Below are positions 9,775 to 17,198 of a stretch of 41,671 nucleotides of DNA, piece after piece. Under the pieces are notes generated by a model that saw only the letters and a list, made by a program, of their open reading frames with translations, made no database searches and was not told the origin of the DNA. The DNA comes from Candidatus Dactylopiibacterium sp. (GTDB lineage Bacteria > Pseudomonadota > Gammaproteobacteria > Burkholderiales > Rhodocyclaceae). A program made the translations under genes and the position numbers. Location of the stretch: assembly GCA_031119555.1 (NCBI GenBank), contig JAVHXQ010000032.1:1-41671 (forward strand), written 5' to 3'. Each line of letters starts with the position of its first letter. Within the stretch, counting starts at the first letter, position 1.

Positions 9775-10696
9775 CCGCAGCCGTGCCGACATCGTGCTCA
9801 TCGTCGACGACATCCCCGAGAACCTCTCGGTGCTGCACGACGCGCTCGATGAATCCGGCTTCACGGTGCTCGTCGCCACCCATGGCGAAGGCGCGCTGGC
9901 GCGCGCGCGCCAGAGCCTGCCCGACGTGATCCTGCTCGACGCGATGATGCCCGGCATGGACGGCTTCGAGGTCGCACGCCGGCTCAAGGCCGATTTCTCG
10001 ACGCGCCACATCCCCGTGATCTTCATGACCGGCCTCACCGAGACCGAGCACATCGTGGCCGCCTTCGCCGCCGGCGGCACCGACTACGTCACCAAGCCCG
10101 TGCGTACCGGCGAAGTCATCGCGCGGCTCAACGCCCACCTCGCCGCCGCGCGCCAGATGAAGCAGGCGCGCAGCGCGCTCGATGCCTTCGGCCAGGGCAC
10201 CCTCGCCCTGCGCCGCGAAACCGCGCGCATCACCTGGCAGACCGCGCTCGCGCGCCGTCTGCTGGCGGAATACTTCCCGGCCGAGGCCGCCGCCGAACAC
10301 GCGCCCGCGCCGCTGCTCGCCTGGCTGGACACCGCGCTCGCCAACCGCCGCGCCGATCCCCCGCTGGCCGCCCTGCCACTGCACATCGCGCTCGACGCGC
10401 GCCGCCTCGTCTTCACGCTGCACGACCAGACCGCCGATGGCGAATGGCTCATCGTGCTGCGCGAAGAGAACGACGCCGCCCACATCGAGGCCCTGCTCGG
10501 CGCCTTTCCGCTCACGCGCAAGGAGGCCGAGGTGCTCTACTGGGCCGCGCGCGGCAAGACGAGCGCCGACATCGGCGACATTCTCGGCTCCAGCCCGCGC
10601 ACCGTGAACAAGCACCTCGAACACATCTACGAAAAACTCGGCGTCGAAAACCGCACCGCCGCCGCCAAGCTCGCGCTCGAACGCCTGCGCAGCTGA
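9758..10696 (+). CDS. LuxR-family two-component response regulator
   Basis: A 312-residue DNA-binding regulator and the probable partner of the overlapping hybrid kinase. The N-terminal receiver has the acidic pair in IVDD, phospho-acceptor D61 in LLDAMMPG, and the TKP lysine motif. A ~120-residue linker of unknown role follows, then a LuxR/GerE helix-turn-helix at about 252-308, with a recognition region near SSPRTVNKHLEHIYEKLGV. The ATG lies within the end of the kinase gene, indicating coupled translation and a phosphorelay from D980 or H694 to D61. Targets are unknown. The urea locus ~11 kb downstream is a plausible candidate by analogy with nitrogen-sensing systems, but nothing here proves it. 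Confidence 0.9.
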   Translation: MPLELDRSRADIVLIVDDIPENLSVLHDALDESGFTVLVATHGEGALARARQSLPDVILLDAMMPGMDGFEVARRLKADFSTRHIPVIFMTGLTETEHIVAAFAAGGTDYVTKPVRTGEVIARLNAHLAAARQMKQARSALDAFGQGTLALRRETARITWQTALARRLLAEYFPAEAAAEHAPAPLLAWLDTALANRRADPPLAALPLHIALDARRLVFTLHDQTADGEWLIVLREENDAAHIEALLGAFPLTRKEAEVLYWAARGKTSADIGDILGSSPRTVNKHLEHIYEKLGVENRTAAAKLALERLRS

Positions 10697-10717
10697 TTCC
10701 ACCCGGAGACCCCGCCC

Positions 10718-11293
10718 ATGATCGAACTCGATCCGCGCCGCAGCGCCCTCGTCCTCATCGACCTGCAGAAAGGCATCATGGCGCAGCCGCTGGCCCCGCG
10801 CCCGGCCGCCGACACCGCCGCCAGCGGGATGGCACTGGCCGCGCGCTTCCGCGCCGCGGGCGCGCTCGTGGTGCCCGTGCACGTCGGCTGGTCGGCCGAT
10901 CAGGCCGACGCGCCCCGCCAGCCCGTCGACCGCCCGCGCGTCTCGCCGCCCGGCGGCCAGCCCGCAGACTGGTCCGACTTCACGCCCGGCCTCGTCCAGC
11001 CCGGCGACCTCGTGATCCTCAAGCGCCAATGGGGCGCCTTCCACGGCACCGAACTCGACCTGCAACTGCGCCGGCGCGGCATCGACACACTGGTGCTGGG
11101 CGGCATCGCCACCAGCTTCGGCGTGGAATCCACGGCACGCCAGGCCTGGGAGCTGGGATATGCCGTCGTGCTGGTTGAGGACGCCTGCGCCAACCCCTCG
11201 CCGGAGGCTCACGCCCACAGCTTCGAGCACATCTTCCCGCGCATCGCGCGCGTCACCCGCAGCGACGCACTCACCTTCGCCACGGCCGCGTGA
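10718..11293 (+). CDS. Isochorismatase-fold hydrolase lacking the nucleophilic cysteine (YecD-like)
   Basis: A 191-residue member of the isochorismatase-like superfamily. The acidic residue D15 (VLIDLQKG) and lysine K102 (VILKRQWGAF) of the usual D-K-C triad are present. In the GGIATSFGVESTARQ motif, the position that is Cys in nicotinamidases, ureidoacrylate hydrolases and biuret hydrolases is Gly135. That matches YecD and true isochorismatases rather than amidases. It lies 21 bp after the response regulator with a GGAG ribosome site, so it probably belongs to the kinase/regulator operon. Its substrate is unknown; an amide-cleaving role is unlikely without the cysteine. Confidence 0.82.
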   Translation: MIELDPRRSALVLIDLQKGIMAQPLAPRPAADTAASGMALAARFRAAGALVVPVHVGWSADQADAPRQPVDRPRVSPPGGQPADWSDFTPGLVQPGDLVILKRQWGAFHGTELDLQLRRRGIDTLVLGGIATSFGVESTARQAWELGYAVVLVEDACANPSPEAHAHSFEHIFPRIARVTRSDALTFATAA

Positions 11294-11308
11294 CGCGGCG
11301 GCCGCCCT

Positions 11309-11731
11309 TCACGCCCGCGCCGAGGCTGGCAGGCCGAAGACGCGGTCGAAGCACCAGTTGAAGACGAAGGTATAGACGAGAAAGAAAACCACGAGCCAGA
11401 GATCGAGCACGAAGGCCTGCCACAGCCCGATATCCAGCCACCAGGCGATCATCGGCACGCAGGCCACGACCAGCCCGCCCTCGAAACCGATGGCGTGCAG
11501 GGTGCGCCGCGCCACGGTGCGCTCGCGGCTGGGCTGGCGCCGCTCCCAGGCCTCGAAAAGCGCGTTGAACACCATGTTCCAGACCATCGCCACGAGCGAG
11601 GTGGTCACCGCCAGCCCGCCCGCCGCGCCCGCGTCGTGGCGCGAAAAAAGCGTGAGCCCCGCCGTCACGATGACGATGGCCACGAGTTCATACAGAACGG
11701 CCTGAACGACCTTGCGCCGGATGCCTTGCAT
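11309..11731 (-). CDS. PACE-family multidrug efflux transporter
   Basis: A 140-residue inner-membrane protein with four predicted TM helices arranged as two bacterial transmembrane pair domains. Each half carries the family signature: RRKVVQAVLYELVAI with its conserved membrane glutamate, then WNMVFNALFEAWERR; and RTLHAIGFEGGL followed by AWWLDIG. AceI-type relatives export biocides such as chlorhexidine or short-chain diamines. It is divergent from the LysR gene at 11817, and PACE genes are often controlled by such a neighbour. It converges with the isochorismatase-fold gene, only 15 bp apart. Confidence 0.9.
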   Translation of the reverse strand: MQGIRRKVVQAVLYELVAIVIVTAGLTLFSRHDAGAAGGLAVTTSLVAMVWNMVFNALFEAWERRQPSRERTVARRTLHAIGFEGGLVVACVPMIAWWLDIGLWQAFVLDLWLVVFFLVYTFVFNWCFDRVFGLPASARA

Positions 11732-11768
11732 GGGTTGCTGCCCGAAGAGAATGACGGGATTGACTTTA

Positions 11769-11785
11769 TGTCAGCCAAGCTGACA
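11769..11785. promoter_or_regulatory. Perfect dyad, candidate LysR operator
   Basis: TGTCAGC-CAA-GCTGACA has perfect 7-bp arms and a 3-bp spacer, and contains a T-N11-A LysR-type core (T11771 to A11783). It lies 31 bp before the lysR ATG and 37 bp from the PACE start, in the divergent promoter region. Assignment is by position and symmetry. Confidence 0.6.
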
Positions 11786-11816
11786 ATGCGAGACAACTCC
11801 CATCAGCTTTTCTGAC

Positions 11817-12704
11817 ATGTCATTTTCCAGCGATGCGCTCGAAGTCTTCGTCGCCACGCTCGACCACGGCTCGTTCTCGGCCGCCGCGCGCGCGCTCGGG
11901 CGCGTGCCCTCGGCCGTCAGCATGGCCATCGGCAATCTCGAAGCCGAATGCGGCCTGACCCTGTTCGCCCGCAACGGGCGCGAACCCGTGCCCACCGCCG
12001 CCGCGCGCAGCCTGGCACCCCAGGCACGCGAGCTCGTGATGCAGTTGCGCGAGTTGCGCGCACAGGCGCTGGCCCTGTCCACGGGGCAGGAAAGCCAGCT
12101 CTCGATCGCCATCGCGCCCGAGCTGCTGGGCGGCGACTGGGCGGCGCAGCTCGCGCGACTCGCCGCCGAGTACCCCGCGCTCACCGTCGAGGTCCTCGCC
12201 GCGCCGCAGGAAGATGCGCTGCGCATGCTGCATGGCGGGCGCGTGCAGCTCGCGCTCGTCTTCGAGCGCCAGTCATTCGACGGCCGCGAAGGCTTCGAGG
12301 AAGTCCGCACCGAAACCCTCGTCCCGGTGATCGCGCCTCACCACCCCGCCTGCTCGGCGGGCGCGGCCCTGCGCACCGAGATGCTCGCCGGCCACCGCCA
12401 GATCGTCGTGGCCGGGCGCGAGCAGGCGCTCAGCGACTCGCGCCTGCTCTTCTCGCGCCATTACTGGCGCACCGACAACCCCGAGTCCGCCATCCGCCTC
12501 ATCGGAACGGGGCTGGGCTGGGGCTTCCTGCCGCATGCCCGGGTGCGCGCCCAGCTCGAAAGCGGCGAACTCGTCGAACTGCATCTCGCCAACGCCACCA
12601 CGGCGCTGCGCCTGTGGGTGGACGTCGTCTGGTCGCGCGAGCACCCGCTGGGCCCGGCGGCGCGCCGCTTCGTGGCGCTGATGGGCGAAGCCCCGCCGGC
12701 CTGA
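11817..12704 (+). CDS. LysR-family transcriptional regulator
   Basis: A 295-residue regulator. The N-terminal winged helix-turn-helix (residues ~3-62) includes FVATLDHGSFSAAARALG and PSAVSMAIGNLE. A substrate-binding domain follows from about residue 90. It is divergent from the PACE efflux gene across an 85-bp region containing a perfect dyad, so it probably controls that transporter and itself. The ATG at 11817 has no strong ribosome site, but it gives a normal family N-terminus. The inducer is unknown. Confidence 0.93.
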   Translation: MSFSSDALEVFVATLDHGSFSAAARALGRVPSAVSMAIGNLEAECGLTLFARNGREPVPTAAARSLAPQARELVMQLRELRAQALALSTGQESQLSIAIAPELLGGDWAAQLARLAAEYPALTVEVLAAPQEDALRMLHGGRVQLALVFERQSFDGREGFEEVRTETLVPVIAPHHPACSAGAALRTEMLAGHRQIVVAGREQALSDSRLLFSRHYWRTDNPESAIRLIGTGLGWGFLPHARVRAQLESGELVELHLANATTALRLWVDVVWSREHPLGPAARRFVALMGEAPPA

Positions 12705-12711
12705 GCGGGGG

Positions 12712-12728
12712 CCAGAGTTAAAATCTGG
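12712..12728. promoter_or_regulatory. Short inverted repeat after lysR
   Basis: CCAGA-N7-TCTGG lies 8 bp after the LysR stop and 67 bp before the TPR gene start. It could be a weak termination structure or an operator. There is no T-tract and the stem is only 5 bp. Confidence 0.25.
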
Positions 12729-12794
12729 TCAAAACCTGTGCCAGTGCGCTCATCGCGGCTTAGATTCACGCCATCTGCCCGCCGGAGCCGCAGC

Positions 12795-14231
12795 ATGTCC
12801 CAGCCTTCTTCCCTGGTCGCCGCCCACACCCTGTTCCAGGAGGCGCTGGTGCTCATGGATGCCGGCGAGACCGCGCGCGCATGCGAATGCCTGCACGAAG
12901 CCTGCCGGCAGGCGCCGCACTTCAGCGAAGCCTGGACCAACCTCGGCTACCTGCTCGCCAGCGGAGGCGACGCCGCCGGCGCCGAGCGCTGCTACCGCCA
13001 GGCCCGCCAGCTCGGCAGCGCGCATCCGCGCCTGTACCTCAACTACGGCGCCCTGCTCGCCGCGCGCGGGTTGCGCGCCGAAGCCGAGGCGATCTACCGC
13101 GAGGGGCTGGATGCCGCGCCCGACGACGCCGACCTGTGGTCCAACCTCGGCGTGCTCTTCGCCAATCTCAAGCGCGACACCTACGCCGAGTTCTGCCTGC
13201 GCACCGCGCTCGAGATCGCGCCCGACCACCGCAACGCACGCTACAACCTGGGCTACCTGCAGCTATGCCAGGGCAAGTACCGCGAGGGCTTCGCGGCCTT
13301 CGAGGCCCGTGACTGGCGCAACCCGCTGGACGCCGCGCTGGACGCCGCGGGCCTCGCGCGCTGGCGCGGCGAACCGCTGGGCGGGCAGCGCATCCTGATA
13401 GGCTGCGAAGCCGGCCATGGCGACATGATCCAGTTCTGCCGCTACGTGGGCGTGCTGCGCGAACGCGGCGCGGCCCGCGTGGACATTCTCTGCCACGCCG
13501 GCCTGCGACGCCTCTTCACGGGGCTCGCCGGGGTGGGCCGCGTGATGGCCTACGAGCCCTCGCTGCAGCTTGAAACCACCGACTGGGATTACTGGAGCCC
13601 CGCCATGAGCCTGCCGCACGCGTGCGGCAGCGACCTCGCGGACCTCCCCGGGCGGCGGCCCTATCTCTTCCCCTTCGCGGGCGACGCCTTGCGCTGGCGC
13701 CAGCGGCTCGCCGACGCCCTGCCCGCCGGCGCGCTGCGCGTGGGCCTCGCATGGCGCGGCAGCCCGCGCTTCGAAAACGACCGCGAGCGCTCGCTGCCGG
13801 GCCCGCAACTGTTCGCCCCGCTCGCCACGGTGCCCGGCGTGGCCTTCGTCAATCTGCAGAAGCACCTCTCGCCCGCCGAAGCCGCCGCCCTGCCCCCCGG
13901 CACGCTGGACGCCGGCAGCGCGCTCGACGACTTCGCCGACACCGCCGCGCTCGTCGATGCGCTCGACCTCGTCATCAGCGTGGACACCGCAATCGCCCAT
14001 CTCGCGGGCGCGCTCGGCAAGCGTTGCTGGGTCATGCTGCCGGCCTACGCCACCGACTGGCGCTGGGGGCGGCACGACGACGACGCCCCCTGGTATCCCG
14101 GCGTGCTGCGCCTCTTCCGCCAGACCGACCCGGGCGACTGGCACCCCGTCATCGAAGCACTCACCCACGCCCTCGCCGCGCAGCGCGCCCCCCACGCCGA
14201 GCCCGCCACCTGCGCCGCGCGCGCGACCTGA
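12795..14231 (+). CDS. TPR protein with C-terminal GT-B/glycosyltransferase-9-like domain
   Basis: 478 residues. The N-terminal half has four to five TPR units, for example around SEAWTNLGYLLAS, ADLWSNLGVLFANL and HRNARYNLGYLQLCQGKYREG. The C-terminal half has the family motifs VGLAWRGSPRFENDRERSLP, LDDFADTAALVDALDLVIS and VDTAIAHLAGALGK, followed by DWRWGRHDDDAPWYP. These are typical of TPR/O-GlcNAc-transferase-like or heptosyltransferase-like proteins in Proteobacteria. The ATG at 12795 with GGAG seven bases upstream is preferred to the in-frame ATG at 12738. Donor and acceptor are unknown. It is the last core-like gene before the accessory island. Confidence 0.85.
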   Translation: MSQPSSLVAAHTLFQEALVLMDAGETARACECLHEACRQAPHFSEAWTNLGYLLASGGDAAGAERCYRQARQLGSAHPRLYLNYGALLAARGLRAEAEAIYREGLDAAPDDADLWSNLGVLFANLKRDTYAEFCLRTALEIAPDHRNARYNLGYLQLCQGKYREGFAAFEARDWRNPLDAALDAAGLARWRGEPLGGQRILIGCEAGHGDMIQFCRYVGVLRERGAARVDILCHAGLRRLFTGLAGVGRVMAYEPSLQLETTDWDYWSPAMSLPHACGSDLADLPGRRPYLFPFAGDALRWRQRLADALPAGALRVGLAWRGSPRFENDRERSLPGPQLFAPLATVPGVAFVNLQKHLSPAEAAALPPGTLDAGSALDDFADTAALVDALDLVISVDTAIAHLAGALGKRCWVMLPAYATDWRWGRHDDDAPWYPGVLRLFRQTDPGDWHPVIEALTHALAAQRAPHAEPATCAARAT

Positions 14232-14440
14232 CCCCGGGCGCCCGCCGCCGCCACCCCGGTCGCCCGCCACGCGCGGCTCCCCGCTCCCGGTTCGCATAAA
14301 GAGCGCCCGCGCACGCGCGAGCAACGCGACGCCGAGAACGTAGTGCCGGACTGCCGGGTCCCCCTCCCCTCGCACGCGCGAGCAACGCAGGCCCCGCGCA
14401 CATCACCCCGCCCCGTCACGGCGCACCGCACACGCGGGGC
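14232..14440. other. GC-rich intergenic stretch at left edge of the island
   Basis: No gene supported. It contains two copies of an 18-bp direct repeat (14310-14327 and 14371-14388) and leads directly into the toxin fragment. It may hold degraded upstream sequence of that gene, but no recognisable domain was found. Confidence 0.5.
14310..14388 (+). repeat. 18-bp direct repeat, two copies 61 bp apart
   Basis: CGCACGCGCGAGCAACGC occurs at 14310-14327 and again, identical, at 14371-14388. It lies at the transition from the high-GC chromosome to the island and could be a recombination scar. No matching copy was noticed at the right edge near 19360-19400. Confidence 0.6.
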
Positions 14441-14815
14441 GCTGCTCGCGTTGGTGGCGCCCCTGATTCCGGGGCGGGCGCTGCCGGGCAACCATCGCGG
14501 CAGCGATGTATTCAACTTCGTCACAGGCATGCCGTCAGCATCAAGCCGCTGAATCTGGATGCCAGGACCTACCAGGACGCCGCGCAGTTTCGATCGACGA
14601 TCAGGAAGTATGCGGACAAGTTGAAGGAGTTCGAGGGTAGCAGAGCGAAGAAACTGGCGGATGGGTCAAGGGTCGAGGCCATCCAACCAAGCGACATTCT
14701 TTCCCGAGAGCTTTACATGGTTTTCAATAAGACCCCGTCGTCGGCTCACGAGGCGATCTTGAAGGAAGTCGCGACGGAATATGGCGTGGCAATTACCACC
14801 AAGATTGTCCCGTAG
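14430..14815 (+). pseudogene. Frameshifted C-terminal toxin fragment resembling a CdiA-CT PD-(D/E)xK nuclease
   Basis: Reading 14430-14528 in one frame gives ...LPGNHRGSDVFNFVTG; reading on from 14528 in the next frame gives HAVSIKPLNLDARTYQ and continues to a stop at 14815 (...YGVAITTKIVP). Joined, this matches the remembered pattern of EC869-type CdiA C-terminal DNases: a D-x-F segment, TGxAxSxK, LDxxxxTY, an amphipathic middle and a GVxxxxxxI end. One missing base at 14526-14530 would restore a single frame. No CdiA body, signal peptide or start with ribosome site precedes it, so it is an orphan and probably dead. It ends 25 bp before the first paralog of the array, the usual toxin-immunity order. 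The family call is from motif memory, not a search. Confidence 0.6.
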
Positions 14816-14840
14816 AACTTCCATCAAGTAGATTGCTGAA

Positions 14841-15332
14841 ATGACTATGCTAGACCGCTTTAATGTGAGTGTTTTGGCCATTGAAGGTACGTTTTACTTC
14901 GTGCCCAAAAGCAATACGCCAGATGGTTACGCTACTTCCGAAATGCCACCGGAGGAGTGCGCGCTGGATGCTGCGAACGAGGTTCTGGGGCGCGCCATTC
15001 TGCGCGCCGCTGAACGTTGCCGCACGGTTCAGAACCGTGAGGATTTAGGCGGTACCGATGCGGATGAGGTTGCCATATTCCTCGGCTTCAAATCCGATAG
15101 AGATTTAAGCAGGAAGCTGGCACCTGTAGAAGTCTTGCGTCGCGGCGGATCGGCGTTATTGATCGTCCGCCCCACTCGCCCGGAGAAGGGCGTTGCCTAT
15201 TTCACTTCGGACAAATTCGAACCGCCCATTGACGACCCGGCGGAGCTGGGCCGCGTGGTGAAGCTGGCGGTGGCAATCTCCGAGGCCAACCTGCTCAGCA
15301 TGCTGGAAAAGCGCGCCAAGCGGAAGAAATGA
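14841..15332 (+). CDS. Paralog A of the island array; candidate CDI immunity protein
   Basis: A 163-residue soluble protein with no signal peptide or TM segment, opening MTMLDRFNVSVLAIEGTFYF and ending in a basic tail KRAKRKK. It starts 25 bp after the toxin fragment, where an immunity gene would lie. It differs from paralog B at seven residues and from D at about 17, and shares its last ~30 residues exactly with C. No strong ribosome site is seen; every copy has TGCTGAA directly before the ATG, so translational reinitiation is possible. Function as a nuclease-neutralising immunity protein is inferred from position and from the paralog array. Confidence 0.7.
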   Translation: MTMLDRFNVSVLAIEGTFYFVPKSNTPDGYATSEMPPEECALDAANEVLGRAILRAAERCRTVQNREDLGGTDADEVAIFLGFKSDRDLSRKLAPVEVLRRGGSALLIVRPTRPEKGVAYFTSDKFEPPIDDPAELGRVVKLAVAISEANLLSMLEKRAKRKK

Positions 15333-15640
15333 ATCCCGCGCATTAATTAGCACTACCGAGCAGGGTGCCCTGCCGGATTCCGCGCACACGCGCAGCGCCG
15401 CACACCGGGGGCTGGCCAGCCCGGGCGGAGGCAACGGAATGAAGGTGCGCGATTCTGTGAAACGAGGCATGCGCTTGGCGTTGCGATGACCGCCAAGGGG
15501 GCCGGGCGACGGGCGAGACCGCGCAGTCGAGCAGTCGAGCAGATAAAAAAAGAACGGACTCTGAAAGCCAAGAGCAGCCGGCTTCAGCTCCAGACATGCC
15601 CCCCGCCCCATCACTTCGACGATAAATGGTGAAGCGGCAT
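15333..15640 (+). repeat. Spacer of repeat unit A
   Basis: Noncoding sequence nearly identical to the spacers after paralogs B (17691-18032) and C (18525-18862). It contains the inverted repeat GCAGGG-TG-CCCTGC at 15360-15373, the palindrome GGGCTGGCCAGCCC at 15409-15422, one CGACGGG unit at 15504-15517 and a duplicated 8-bp AGTCGAGC motif. Similarity to the other spacers stops near 15640. Confidence 0.8.
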
Positions 15641-16498
15641 GCGTAGCGCCGCGACAGAAAGTTGTGCACCACGCGTCCCGCATCAATTCTCGCCCCCTCC
15701 CCCGGAAATAGCCGCGTCGTCATCGACGGCGGCCCCGCACTCACCTTCTGGGGCGCGGGCCTCCCCATATGGCACGCCCTGATCCAGCACGGGTGATCGA
15801 TGCCATCTGGCATCTGAAGAATCCCACCACGGTGCTCGGGAGCAACGACTGGCATGCGCCACATAGATACGCCCGCCAATACTTGACAGATCATCGCGCC
15901 CTTGCGCGACGGATGTTGCAGGGCTCTCCGTGCAGTCGGCCAGCGTGTTCAACCCGCCCCATTCCCCGCCGGTCGAGAACATCGTCACGACAGTCGCCCC
16001 TGCCCGACCCCCTTCCCGCACGCAGCATTACCGGAAAGGCTGGTATTGCAGATTTCCCCCTTTGGGTAAGACGGCCCCTTTTCTTTCACGAGGGAAAACA
16101 CGACTACCTGTTCATGTCATATGCATTGGCATCCGAAAGAAGCTGGTATTGCAGATGTCCCCCTTTGGGTAAGACGGCCCTTCCCTTTCACGAGGGAAAA
16201 CACGACCACCTGTTCATGTCATATGCATTGAAATCCGAAAGAAATAAGATTTCCGTGCACGTGCGACCCGGGACGCAGAAAAATCGCAGCCCGTCCCTGC
16301 CGGGGAGGGAGCGCACAAAACCACGCCCCTCCACACAAATGACAATCGACGGCTTCAGACAGCAGTACGGAACACGCTCCCAGCATCCATGCAGCGCAAC
16401 ACCCTTGCGTCCATGTGAGATTTACCACGGCACGCAAGCCTCCGCGACAGCGGCTACGAAATTCATTTTCCATCCAGCCATTACCCAAAGGAACACTC
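15641..16498. other. Long noncoding stretch inside the segment separating units A and B
   Basis: No supported gene. One open frame covers part of it, but composition and low-complexity content argue against coding. A short plus-strand open segment near 15712-15796 reads VVIDGGPALTFWGAGLPIW and then stops; it looks like the tail of a degraded gene that I cannot identify. A two-copy repeat of about 103 bp lies at 16037-16243. Sequence becomes AT-rich toward the lipoprotein gene. Confidence 0.5.
16037..16243 (+). repeat. Two-copy tandem repeat, period 102-103 bp
   Basis: The sequence beginning AGGCTGGTATTGCAG at 16037 recurs at 16140, and both copies run through TTTGGGTAAGACGGCCC, TTTCACGAGGGAAAAC and TTCATGTCATATGCATTG to ATCCGAAAGAA. 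The copies differ by a handful of substitutions and one base of length in the pyrimidine run. The unit is not a multiple of three and no gene covers it convincingly. Confidence 0.85.
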
Positions 16499-17197
16499 AT
16501 GAACGACCTACTCAGGAAAACAATTTCATGGATAGTGGCATCAACGTTAATATTGAACACATCCGGCTGTGTAACAGGCAGCCTGTTTAACGACATCGCA
16601 ATTACAGAAAATCAAAGAAGGCCTCACCACGACGATTCAATAACAGCAGCAGCAATCACCAAGAACGAGAAAGATGAATACAAGTGGGTATTCGTCGGCA
16701 ACAAATTCGACTACACCCTTCAAAAGGGTGCGGATGGTCTTATGCGCGCGCTGGCATCTGGCGAGATTGACAAGACCCGCATCCAGGCATCTTCAAAAGG
16801 AAGTTTCATGCTGGGAAATGCAAGGAACCGGTTTCACGGATACATCACTCTGACATACACCTACCAGAATCATGAAGATCGGGAAATGTTCATCAGAGCC
16901 GTGAACATCTCGGACGCGAGGTGCTCGGACACCGCAGGCGCATCGGGGAATTGCCAGATAAGCCTTGGGGGCCTGGAAGGTACGATACATCGAAAATCAA
17001 AAGTCCCCGATGACGTCTTCCGTTTCAACACCCCCATCGAGATAGGCTTTTATACCGAAAAGACCCTCTCGGCAAAGCGGGTCTTGTACCCGGCAGCCAT
17101 TGCAGCTGACGTGGCACTGATCCCCATCTATCTTCTCGGCATCGGACTTTTTCTTTATTGTTTCGAAAATCTTTCATCATCAACAACCAAATGCTGA
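16499..17197 (+). CDS. Putative lipoprotein with C-terminal membrane segment, unknown family
   Basis: A 232-residue protein I do not recognise. The N-terminus MNDLLRKTISWIVASTLI plus LNTSGC looks like a lipoprotein signal, although Thr at -3 is unusual for a lipobox. The mature part is hydrophilic. A hydrophobic helix lies near residues 200-222 (ADVALIPIYLLGIGLFL), which is unusual for a lipoprotein. AAGGA eight bases before the ATG supports this start over the in-frame ATG at 16415. The gene is clearly AT-richer than the flanking chromosome, indicating foreign origin. Its stop is separated from paralog B by one base, so the two may be co-translated. Confidence 0.7.
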   Translation: MNDLLRKTISWIVASTLILNTSGCVTGSLFNDIAITENQRRPHHDDSITAAAITKNEKDEYKWVFVGNKFDYTLQKGADGLMRALASGEIDKTRIQASSKGSFMLGNARNRFHGYITLTYTYQNHEDREMFIRAVNISDARCSDTAGASGNCQISLGGLEGTIHRKSKVPDDVFRFNTPIEIGFYTEKTLSAKRVLYPAAIAADVALIPIYLLGIGLFLYCFENLSSSTTKC

Positions 17198-17198
17198 A

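Noticed and set aside
7234..10080. 948-residue minus-strand open frame opposite the hybrid kinase
   Set aside because: Antisense shadow; the plus strand encodes recognisable permease, kinase and receiver domains.
15769..16590. 273-residue plus-strand open frame across the noncoding part of the island
   Set aside because: It reads through the 103-bp tandem repeat and into the lipoprotein gene in another frame, with no ribosome site or domain.
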